Assembly (NCBI GenBank): GCA_032622095.1 | Contig: CP136064.1 | Span: forward strand, 258,333,863-258,397,862 | Length of the DNA stretch: 64,000 nt | Direction: 5' to 3' | Source of the DNA: Siphonodentalium dalli | Lineage: Eukaryota; Mollusca; Scaphopoda; Gadilida; Siphonodentaliidae | Shown here: piece by piece, positions 48,656 to 57,238 of the stretch | How the letters are laid out: the number at the start of each line of letters is the position of its first letter | How positions within the stretch are numbered: the first letter of the stretch is position 1 | Notes under the pieces: generated by a model | Seen by the model: only the letters and a program-made list of their open reading frames with translations | The model's database searches: none | Told to the model about the DNA's origin: nothing | Translations under genes and position numbers: made by a program

Positions 48656-49120
48656 CTTATAAATGGTGGTAAATGTTACTCTTGAAACTCACAAGCTTAA
48701 ATAGCTTCAAAGGGATCTTGGTTCATGCATTTGATAGATGTGCTGTACTTTAGCAAGTCTTCACTTACTCATAGGTCCGTATTAAGGATTCTGACTTTTT
48801 AATTTACTTTATTTTCCCCAACGAGTCAACAAGCTAAATAGAACTGATTTTTGGCAGTCAACAACCCTAATTTATGCTCTAACCTTGACTAAAATGCAGT
48901 TGCACCAAATGAGCAAACATAGTCGGAAAACAATGCTCAAAATTACAATAATACAACAGGCTCCAATTTAGGTATTTTCTTGCCTAATTTCGTTGTATGC
49001 GTCGAACGCAAGTTTTTTTTGGTTTTATTGCAATGTCAATAAAAATGTTTAAAGCGGGGTTGAAATCCAATGCGGCGGGGCCCGTAAAACAAAATATTAA
49101 TTTGTATGGCCTAAACTAAC

Positions 49121-49300
49121 CTTGTGTAGTGGATCTTTATTCAATTTCTCAACCAAGGAGCCGACATATGTAACATCATCGTAATTCTCCTTATCCTTTG
49201 GCCTAAAGTCAGGGTACACAGAATGAATCGCTTTCATGACAAGCTTCCCTTCATCAAAATTCAGTTCACACTGCCTCAATATATTTTTCAGGTCAAAACC
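49121..49300 (-). CDS. POLRMT: POLRMT exon 6
   Basis: This 180-nt exon encodes residues 500-559: GFDLKNILRQCELNFDEGK, then LVMKAIHSVYPDFRP. Human POLRMT has GLKLQALFTAVLLSEEDRATVLKAVHKVKPTF. The acceptor is tctcttttcag and the donor is GTTAGT. The phase is 0 on both sides. A 29-bp piece of this exon is repeated, inverted, in the upstream intron. Confidence 0.95.
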
Positions 49301-49309
49301 CTGAAAAGA

Positions 49310-49515
49310 GAAACCAATATCTATCCGTTCAGTATGATGCTTCAGAGACCAAACATATCTAACCGTTCTGTGTGGCACTTCAGAGATCAAACATATCTAT
49401 CCCTCCTGTGTGACAATTCAGAGACCAAACATATCTATCCTTTCTGTGTGACAATTCAGAGACAAAACATATATCCGTTCTATGTCCCACTTCAGAGACC
49501 GATAATATCTATCTA
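49310..49515. repeat. ~39-bp tandem repeat, 5 copies, just upstream of exon 6
   Basis: Units read cttcagagaccaaacatatc followed by ta(t)ccgttctgtgtg(g/a)ca. The array lies between the exon 6 acceptor and the inverted exon copy. Confidence 0.85.
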
Positions 49516-49516
49516 T

Positions 49517-49545
49517 AAGGGAAGCTTGTCATGAAAGCGATTCAT
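49517..49545. repeat. 29-bp inverted copy of part of exon 6
   Basis: aagggaagcttgtcatgaaa-gcgattcat at 49,517-49,545 is the exact reverse complement of 49,223-49,251 inside exon 6 (coding for part of EGKLVMKAIHS). In the pre-mRNA the two could form a 29-bp stem that encloses the 3' splice site of exon 6. Confidence 0.93.
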
Positions 49546-49625
49546 TTATTATAATCAATAAATTTGAAAAATGATCAAGGAAATATGGGTTGATACAAAA
49601 ATCGGACTTGGCACTGAAAGGGTTA
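49546..49625. mobile_element. Right half of the 53-kb palindromic TTAA element
   Basis: Sequence from tttattataatcaataaatt through gatcaaggaaatatgggttg to cttggcactgaaagggttaa matches the right arm of 52,901-53,124. The left arm is absent; in its place is the 29-bp inverted exon 6 copy. Confidence 0.82.
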
Positions 49626-51046
49626 AGGATGCTTCCCATGCAGATATGGGTCAGTCGTGGAGACCATCATCGCCTTCGGTGCTAGATGAGGATTTTAACC
49701 CAGACACGGGCAAAAATTGGGACCTATTTTCAAACTTGACCTGAGTTGAAGGACATCTCAACGTAATATGGCCAGTTCGATAAGATATGATAATTTTTTC
49801 AGGCACAAAAAAAAAAAACACACCATACAGAGCCAGTGCCTCATCCATTGTGATCAGACCCGTTACCCTCAAAAAATATTTTCCGGGAGATTGGTCACGA
49901 TTTTCCGTGAGATTGGGGTCACCATCCGGGAGATTTTAAATAATTGGATTCCTTTTGCATTTTTCAATTTTTTGTAATTTCAATAATGAAAAAAAATTTA
50001 AAAAAAATTGTTATCATCTATCACACAGAAACATGCAAGTTTGATAACAAATTAACAAAGTATTCTTCAGGAAAACAGTTACTGTGCAGTTATACATTTT
50101 ATTGTCTCATTTATAGAGAAAACATTGTAGGCCACGTATCAACAAACGTAAACTACTTTCGGTTTCATTTAGATCTCACGAGATTTCAACTGTCATGTTA
50201 AAAAGTACAATTCAGGAACGGACTTGTGTAAAGTAAAGACATCTCAAAAATATAATGTATGGTCGCCAATTTACCGAGACATATATAAATGACCATACTC
50301 AATGGGCTACCTATATATATAGGGGTCATGCATAAAGCTCGTTTGTAATCCAATATGAAAACAATCTGGAATAGTTAATATTAGTTATATAACATGAGGT
50401 TGCTCATCTCATTCCTCCTTTGTTTGTTAAAACATTTGGGCGACAAACCATTTATTGCCAGACTAATTACCCGCGGCTACTCCAATCTATCGCGGTATTA
50501 TTGCATAACAGCAGTGTCTGCACCGGACGCTAAACAATCGCACCCAGGTAGTCTCGCATATTCTCGCTTACCGCGTTATAGTACAACGAAAACGAAAGTA
50601 ACTTTTAATTATTTTTTTGTTTGAGAAGATTGTTTCAAACAGTCATCTTAAACCATTCCACAATTTTCAAGACTGTGTGCTGAGTGAAAAGAGACACAAC
50701 AAAACATTATAAATGACATTTGACTCAACAATATTACTGAAACTAAAAAACATGATACAATGCCAATATAACATGGAAAATCGAGTATAATAAACTCAGA
50801 ACCTCACATAAACATGGTCTTTAGTTTACAAAATCACAATATTTTGGTTACCATATCCAGGAAGTGAGACTCTTAGCCTTTGAGTGTCTCAATGACATAA
50901 ATTCATGATAAACTATGGCCCTACGATTCTTCAACTCAAATTTTGATTCTTGATTCAGTCTCCCGAATCAAATAGAATAATTTTAGGTTTCACCATTTTG
51001 ATCTGATTCACAGTGATGGATGACACTATCTCACATATACTGGTAC
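49626..51046. other. Intron 5, no recognised element
   Basis: Mixed AT-rich sequence. Plus-strand ORFs of 69-85 codons at 49,768-50,624 show no domain and no splice context that fits a gene. The words cgggagattggtcacgattt and tccgtgagattggggtcacc are short local repeats near 49,885-49,935. Confidence 0.45.
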
Positions 51047-51205
51047 CTGTGTGGCTATCTCTTCAATGACATTAGTAACAACACTCTGATTGATGACGCT
51101 ATCTCGTCCAATGCAATGTAAGCAGGCTGCATAACACTGGAATGACGGCTTCATCTTCAACTCGTTGATGAGTATGAACAATTTCTTGATAACCTCAAAA
51201 TTATT
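51047..51205 (-). CDS. POLRMT: POLRMT exon 5
   Basis: This 159-nt exon encodes residues 447-499: NNFEVIKKLFILINELKM, then KPSFQCYAACLHCIGRDS. Human POLRMT has KELVYVLFMVKDAGLTPDLLSYAAALQCMGRQD, the core of the pentatricopeptide-repeat region. The acceptor is atatttttttcag and the donor is GTACCA. The phase is 0 on both sides. Confidence 0.95.
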
Positions 51206-51997
51206 CTGAAAAAAATATATATTAACAAATAAGGACATGAATATTAAACACATGAGTTAATATAATATTACAATTATATATATATAAATGAATGAGGGTC
51301 GGAGAATTTTATTTTTCATAGAAATAAGGAATAAAATAAAATAATAAAATAAAACCAACATACACTGTAAAAGTGAGTATTAATAATATTCCCTAAAAAC
51401 ATGTAAATTAAATTCGTTAAAACAGGTAATGAGCAGTTGCACGCCTGTGTATTGATAACAATTTATCTAAAGTCACACATGCTTACTTATTAAATAGATG
51501 ACGATTAGCCACTAGAATGGTGTAATTTCTTAATAAAGTGACTATACTTAATTGATTTGTGGTTTCAAAATACATGTAAAACAATTGTAGGCAAATCAGT
51601 TATCATTTATGTTGATATACATTACCAGATAGACCTAATTTAGCACGACAAATTTATCTATGTTGTACTCCAGCAAGAATTTATAACCAACCTTCATGTA
51701 CATCAAGCCATCGACTCGTTCAATATAACACCATAATTACGACAAAAATGGATTTAATTACCCAGATGATTCGATGGAAATAGTATAGAATGATACTATT
51801 CCATATTAAAAGTATCAACTTATAAGTTTGAATATTAGTGTGAAATAAATATTTGCAAATAAGCCAACACCACAACTTGCGCTTTTTGCGAACCCCACTG
51901 GAGTATATAAGATTAATGATTCTGGTGCTTATGTGAAATAGTTGAGTTACTGCCCTTGGTGATATTCTTACCTGATAATGTCAGACGGGCAACAAAA
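51206..51997. other. Intron 4, left part, no recognised element
   Basis: Very AT-rich (for example aataaaataaaataataaaa near 51,330). No ORF, hairpin or family recognised. Confidence 0.5.
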
Positions 51998-52250
51998 CAA
52001 GCCTTGAAATAGTGTACCTGTCATTTGCATAATGAGGTCCCCAGAGGGTGAATTTAGTGATGCAACCCTGCATAGTGGGCTAGCGTCACCAAATTCACCC
52101 TCTGGGGACCTCATTCTGCTTACACCTCAGCAGAATGAGGTTCCCAGAGGTTGAATTTGGTGATGCTAGCCCGCTATGTGGGGTAGCATCACTAAATTCA
52201 CCTCTGGGAACCTCATTCTGCAAATGACAGACACACTATTTCAAGGCTTG
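51998..52250. mobile_element. hAT-like palindromic element with perfect 8-bp target duplication
   Basis: CAACAAAA lies directly outside both ends (51,990-51,997 and 52,251-52,258). The ends are CAAGCCTTGAAATAGTG and ctatttcaaggcttg. Two inner palindromes are present. This and 28,026-28,279 are the clearest copies for the duplication length. Confidence 0.9.
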
Positions 52251-52579
52251 CAACAAAAACAATATCACCCTGGTCAGCGGGAGACAGCAAGATTTATCGC
52301 CCGGCATGTGACAAAGACGGGGGCCAATCAGAATCAGACAAGATAGGGAGGAGGGTAATGATAGTTGCTGTTATTCTTTTAATCATTTATGTTCATTCTA
52401 GCGAAGTTATTTTTGTGCGTGTGTTTTATATTTGTTTTTTAAATGTTTATGTTTTCTTAATAATTTCCAATATTTTTTTCCAATTGGACAAAATTCTTGA
52501 AAAACCGCCAAAAGAATTTTCTGGCCAGTGTGAACCATGTTCATGATAGTAGATTGAAGATGCACATCAAATAATTGAC

Positions 52580-52656
52580 AAACCTTAGTCTTAGTGGCGA
52601 AGTAGTTGATGAGAGGGATTACCAACCTTAGTGGCGTAGTAGTTGATGAGAGGGTG
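52580..52656. repeat. Duplicated exon 4 end and donor
   Basis: 'aaccttag(tctta)gtggcg(a/t)agtagttgatgagaggg' occurs at about 52,580-52,617 and 52,624-52,656. The right copy is the true end of exon 4 with its donor; the left copy lies in the intron and keeps an AAG-GTTTGT donor-like site. Extending exon 4 to it would meet a stop. Confidence 0.85.
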
Positions 52657-52746
52657 GAACACAGATATGTCCTTTATCTGATGGGAAACTGCGTGGTTGA
52701 CACATGTCAATGCATAGTATCTCAAGGTATTCATAGCAAACTCAGG
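52627..52746 (-). CDS. POLRMT: POLRMT exon 4
   Basis: This 120-nt exon encodes residues 407-446: PEFAMNTLRYYALTCVNHAV, then FHPLINYYATK. Human POLRMT has LTLDMYNAVMLGWARQGAFKE shortly after; the block is the first PPR helix pair. The acceptor is cttaatttcag and the donor is GTTGGT. The phase is 0 on both sides. Confidence 0.93.
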
Positions 52747-52900
52747 CTGAAATTAAGAATAAATACAATGTTTTTTTAAATATTATGTGAATTATGATTT
52801 AACATACTTTTGAAATATGACTACCCATATTACTAAATTCACCCTCTGGGGACCTAATTCTGCAAATGTCAGAACCACTATTCCTAGGTTTGTGTAACAG

Positions 52901-53124
52901 TTAACCCTTTAAGTGCCAAGTCCGATTTTTGTATCAACCCATATTTCCTTGATCATTTTTCAAATTTATTGATTATAATAATGTGATACATTGATGGAAA
53001 GAGCTCTTTGAGCTGAAAGAGCTCTTTCCATCAATGTATCACATTAATATAATCAATAAATTTGAAAAATGATCAAGGAAATATGGGTTGATACAAAAAT
53101 CGGACTTGGCGCTGAAAGGGTTAA
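52901..53124. mobile_element. 224-bp near-perfect palindrome bounded by TTAA
   Basis: TTAACCCTTTAAGTGCCAAG on the left, the reverse complement (with two changes) on the right, TTAA on both sides, and arms of about 105 bp meeting at ctctttgagctgaaagag. The outer ends match TTAA family 1 (piggyBac-like), but the interior is a self-complementary arm. A half copy is at 49,546-49,625. Confidence 0.88.
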
Positions 53125-53202
53125 AGTTTACATAACAATGGTTTCAATTTGTGAACTCTCGTTTATATTGGGCAATTATTAATGATGAAAATAAGAATAA
53201 AG

Positions 53203-53420
53203 TACAGTAATGCTCTAATTAATCAACTTCATAAACCACAGCAGAATTATGGGTAACTTTTCAGGATTTAGTCGGAAATATGGCTTGTTGCCATTCATCG
53301 GAAAGCTCTCAGAGAGAGCTTTCCGATGAATGGCAACAAGCCATATTTCCGACTAAATCCTGAAAAGTTACCCATAATTCTGCTGTGATTAAAGAGTCGA
53401 TTACTTAGAGCATTACTGTA
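53203..53420. mobile_element. Palindromic mariner-like MITE
   Basis: TA-CAGTAATGCTCTAATTAA ... TCGATTACTTAGAGCATTACTG-TA, with arms of about 105 bp meeting at gaaagctctcagagagagctttc. Best preserved of the four copies in the window. It lies 78 bp from the previous palindrome, in the same 770-bp intron. Confidence 0.86.
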
Positions 53421-53516
53421 TATGTATTATTTCATCTTCGTAATAAGGATGAGTCTACAGAGTTTTACAATTTTTACATGAACCCACAACAAAGTGCTTG
53501 AGTACTTTTAACATAC

Positions 53517-54529
53517 CATTTTAGCATAAATGCATGCTTTGATGTACTCTGTCAAATTTTCAGCAAAATTCTCCAGTCTTCGAACCAGTACAGCTTCAAC
53601 ATATTCTTGTTTCTTCAGTTCGATTTTCTCCATCTTTGTAAGCTTAGTTGTTTTCAGCCCCTTCTTAGCAATGCCACGGGATTCCTTTTTCGACTTTTTC
53701 TTAAATATGTTCTCTGTGCTAATATCGTCTGCTTTGTTCTCATATTTCTCTCTGATATGCTTTTCTAACACAGAAATCTTACTCCGTTTCGTCCGAATTC
53801 TTTTCATTTCCTCCGTATCCTGCTTGAGAGTTATTTCTTTTTCATGACTCCCTCTTGTGATGTTTTGTACAAAACTTTCACCGCTGATTTCATGCGGAAT
53901 ATTTATAGCACTTTGAGGAATTGATATATGAATAGCTTCCTGATCCGTAACTGGCACTTTTGGAAAAAAATCGGATAAAGCTGGGGTCTTGAAACCTTCA
54001 TTCTCACGATGACTACCACCAAAGGAATGTACATCCTCGAACAGTTTGGTATAACCAATTCTTTTGTCTGCATGCATAGAACTTTGTGAATCAAGATAAT
54101 CAAATTGTTCTGATGAGCTATGAAAGACTTCACTCTGTCTATTGCACATATTATTAGAATAATGCCCTGAGGGTTCAAAGGAGGTAGGCGTATGCTTCAG
54201 ACTATCAAAACTACCGTCAAAAAACCATTGGATATGCTCGTATTTTCCAAGGTGGCTCTTCTCAAATTGTTCTCGATGTTTTTTTTTATCGAAATTTGAA
54301 TTCTGCTTTTCATGCACTCGCTCTGGTTTCCCATCTGTTGAATTAACATCGTTGTTCAATGGTGCACTATTGTGTGCATCCGTAGAGACAGAAGTCCAAT
54401 AACTACCAGGAATTTGTTCTCCAGACTCAGGAGACACACTACTTCTTGAAGGAGATTGATCAGTTTTTGCCGAACGGATATTATGTCCATGACTAGCATC
54501 GTCCTTCAGTAACAACTCTGGTTCATTCC
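53517..54529 (-). CDS. POLRMT: POLRMT exon 3 (long, N-terminal extension)
   Basis: This 1013-nt exon encodes residues 69-406. Most of it is Ser-, Lys-, Glu- and His-rich and looks disordered; it has no counterpart I recognise by sequence. The last ~60 residues become basic and helical (KKKSKKESRGIAKKGLKTTK, then MEKIELKKQEYVEAVLVRRL and ENFAENLTEYIKACIYAKM), and the final helix leads into the PPR region as in human POLRMT. The acceptor is aaatattttcag and the donor is GTATGT. The phase is 1 in and 0 out. The open frame over 1 kb, the correct phase and the position support it as coding. Confidence 0.92.
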
Positions 54530-55140
54530 CTGAAAATATTTAAATTCAAAATTAAACATAGTACCTTTTGTTGTTTTAACCAAAACAGATAATTCAAATA
54601 GGTATTTTAATAACCAGAAGCAGAAAAAATTAAAACTAGTAAACTTTCTTTCAAGGATTTTTCCAGGCCCTTTCCATTGGGATAATTTTCAACATTGAGG
54701 GTTATCATTGGGAATATTTAGAGAATAAAGGAACAAGAATTTTCATTGTAAAACTAAGTGTAATCAAACAGTAGGGCCCTGTGAATTTGGGGTTTTCATT
54801 TCGAATCGAATCTCGATTCGAATTTGGTAAGAGTATGAAATCACATCGAATCTCGAATCGAATCATTATATCGAGTGTACAAAAGGTGAAGATGTTGAAC
54901 AATTCAGGAAGCATTTGTAGTTGGCAAACTTCGAAGATCTCTGTTGTACTGAAATCTGCCATTTAAATTGAATGATTCTGAATGGAGACTTGTGAGGTTT
55001 GCCGAAGTTGTCAAGTTGAGCTAAAAATGATCCTTTGGTTCATGCATGTTTCTAGAAAATTTTAACACTGTTTCAACTTTTCAGCAGCTTTATGAGTACA
55101 TTTACAGGGTTTCTGCTATTGTCCCCCCAACCCATAAACG
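54530..55140. other. Intron 2, left part
   Basis: AT-rich sequence with a local cgaatcgaatctcgattcga palindromic run around 54,800-54,866. No coding signal. Confidence 0.5.
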
Positions 55141-55376
55141 CAAAATCCACTAATAACGCCTACACCACAAAATAAACCAATGTAGTGATAAATCCACTAA
55201 TAACGCCTGCACCACAAAATAAACCAATGTAGTGAAAAATCCACTAATAACACCTACACCACAAAATAAACCAATGTAGTGATAAATCCACTAATAACGC
55301 CTACACCACAAAATAAACCAATGTAGTGATAAATCCACTAATAACGCCTACACCACAAAATAAACCAATGCAGTGA
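55141..55376. repeat. 47-bp tandem repeat, 5 copies
   Basis: The unit holds aaatccactaataacgccta then caccacaaaataaaccaatg and tagtgat. Copies differ at only a few bases, so the array is young. It lies in intron 2. Confidence 0.95.
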
Positions 55377-56345
55377 TAAACAAAGATTATTTTATTTCAA
55401 TGATTTTACTAGAATCTTCAAGGATGCACATATTGACAATTCATGCATTTGATTATGTCTGTTGTTGATGTCGTGATTACTTGGCCAATCATGATTTACA
55501 TAATAAAAATTCTAAAATATATGAAATAGTTGACAGAAAGGTGATCATGTGGGGGTTTTATGAATTTAATAATTCTAGACCTGTGTTCTCGTATGGTTTT
55601 ACTATAGCCTATAAATTTTTTATTATTTACGACTCTAAAGCAAACTTGACATGCAGCATTCTAAGCTAAACTACATAAATCAATTTTCTGAGAAAATTAT
55701 ATTTTAGGGGGTGGGGTTAAGATAACACCCATGTCACATTTTCATAGAAATACTAATGGCATTCTATCATTACAATCATTTTGCTAGGTCATTGGGCAAT
55801 TTTTTAGCCATGTTGCCATTCAATAGCAGATGTGGTTCAAAGGTTATAGCCAATTATATGTGACATTTTTTTCTTCAAAATCCAAGTAAATTTTCGCAAT
55901 TTCAAAATATATATCACATCATTTTCTAACTAGCTCATAAATTGGTCCTGTGTTGTATCTTGTGTCATTTTCATTTATAATTAATATAAATGATATATTC
56001 TTCAGTTTATAATCGCAATAATATTTTTATGAACTGACACTTGTACTAGTACTCGAGTAAATTTTCATTTTATTTTAGGGGTAAGAGTTGTCTTCCCTGA
56101 AAAATCTATTTTGGGACATTTTCTGAAATGGGCAACAAGCTAAATCTGATGCGTCATATAATGACCTTTAATTTTACACATAGAAACCTTTATTGGAGGG
56201 GGTGCAGCCAACTCAAACTAAATTACTGAAGATGAAGCTATCATTTGGGGTTCTTTTACCAAACACTAGCTATTCAGTTTGTTGCATTCACTGAGATTTC
56301 CTCTAGCACCTATTGTGGTCCCATTTCCCCCTTATGGAAACATAC
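55377..56345. other. Intron 2, right part, no recognised element
   Basis: Unique AT-rich sequence. A 62-codon plus-strand ORF at 55,481 has no features. The words ttttagggg(g)t occur twice (55,704 and 56,076) without further similarity. Confidence 0.5.
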
Positions 56346-56504
56346 CTGCATGAGAGTTGCCTTTACGTAGTGCTTCTTGACAACTTTTAGCATTGGTCTT
56401 GTGTTTCACCTTTTTAGCAGCTTTGTGAGAATACTTTGCTGTGGGTGTGCTGCAGTATAGATGGGGGCTTTCATGGTAAACTCTTACACACAGGCGGCCT
56501 GTAA
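56346..56504 (-). CDS. POLRMT: POLRMT exon 2 (mitochondrial import region)
   Basis: This 159-nt exon encodes residues 16-69: VTGRLCVRVYHESPHLYCST, then PTAKYSHKAAKKVKHK. It is rich in Arg, Lys, Ser and Thr and poor in acidic residues, as expected near a mitochondrial presequence. The acceptor is tttgatttcag and the donor is GTATGT. It needs one base from exon 1 and passes one base to exon 3 (G plus GG). It has no Met in frame, so the start lies upstream. Confidence 0.82.
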
Positions 56505-57192
56505 CTGAAATCAAATAGAAAAGCACAGTGAATAACAAGTCTGACATTTGCAGGATGTGGTCCCCAGAGGGTGAATTAATGATGCTACCCCACACGGCAG
56601 ACTAGCATCACCAAATTCACCATATCACTATATCCAGGCTTGGTGAATAATGGACCTTTCCACAGCTTCAATAAAAGATTATTAACTGATACCGGTATAT
56701 TCTACCAATTAGTGACTGATCTGGTCATTTGCTGCATTAAAAATTCTGACATCATCATTTCACACTAATTCTGATATCTGTACATACATTCAGTGTTCCA
56801 TGTAAATTGACTGTTTTCAAACATTTTTGTTATCAAATCATAATGTGCAATGTGCTGGACTTGTGACTATGTAGTAATGTTGGAAATACGGACACATGCA
56901 TGCATGACGACATAATGACCGCATGGTTTTTTTGTGCGCGAGAGGTTTCCCCAAATTATCAGGCGGCTAGCCGGCTATAGCGGTTTTCATAACTTGTCAG
57001 CATGACAATTTGTATTCTAATATGATGTCTAAAATCTTATATATCTAAAGGAATGTTGGTAGAGAATACAACAAACTGATGTAATTTAGACCACATTACG
57101 CGACAATTTATTTACCGATATAAAGGCTTCAGATTTCAATTGCTTGTTAATGCATAATAAAACGGAAAAATTAAGTAAAATGAAAACCTTAC
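56505..57192. other. Intron 1 (if exon 1 is correct); hAT-like fragment
   Basis: 56,538-56,640 is a worn fragment of the hAT-like family (gacatttgcaggatgtggtc, cagagggtgaatta, tagcatcaccaaattcacca, ccaggcttgg). The rest is unique, with gcggctagccggctatagcg near 56,960 resembling the end of the 16.7-kb element. Confidence 0.55.
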
Positions 57193-57238
57193 CGCCCGCC
57201 CCTAATTTTGTGTTGTCCGTTGCCGGAAATGCGTGCAT
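57193..57238 (-). CDS. POLRMT: Tentative POLRMT exon 1
   Basis: From an ATG at 57,238 the minus strand reads MHAFPATDNTKLGAG and then has a good donor, G-GTAAGG, leaving one base, exactly the phase that exon 2 needs (G plus TT gives Val). A TATATAAAG lies about 20 bp upstream of the ATG, too close to be a standard TATA box for a start upstream of this ATG. The peptide is too short to judge by homology. A second upstream ATG (57,245) is in a different frame. Alternatives include an unseen exon further upstream. Confidence 0.4.

Larger units (their letters stand above)
2206..57238 (-). other. POLRMT: POLRMT gene, mitochondrial DNA-directed RNA polymerase (3' part missing)
   Basis: This is the extent of a minus-strand gene for the single-subunit, T7-phage-like RNA polymerase that transcribes mitochondrial DNA and makes replication primers in the matrix. 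I joined exons by GT/AG sites and reading phase; every junction from exon 2 to exon 21 is phase-consistent, and the joined reading frame is 1057 codons without a stop. Conserved blocks appear in the right order: the PPR segment with the CYAACLHCIGR block, the VPPLPW block, the CAWKIN block, [21 protein letters not shown] and [14 protein letters not shown]. Human POLRMT is about 1230 residues; this one would be longer because of a large exon 3. The catalytic palm and fingers motifs are not in the window, so the 3' end lies left of position 1. Exon 1 is tentative. Confidence 0.95.

Noticed and set aside
52358..52546. 62-codon plus-strand hydrophobic ORF
   Set aside because: Chance ORF in T-rich intron sequence; no signal of a real membrane protein gene.
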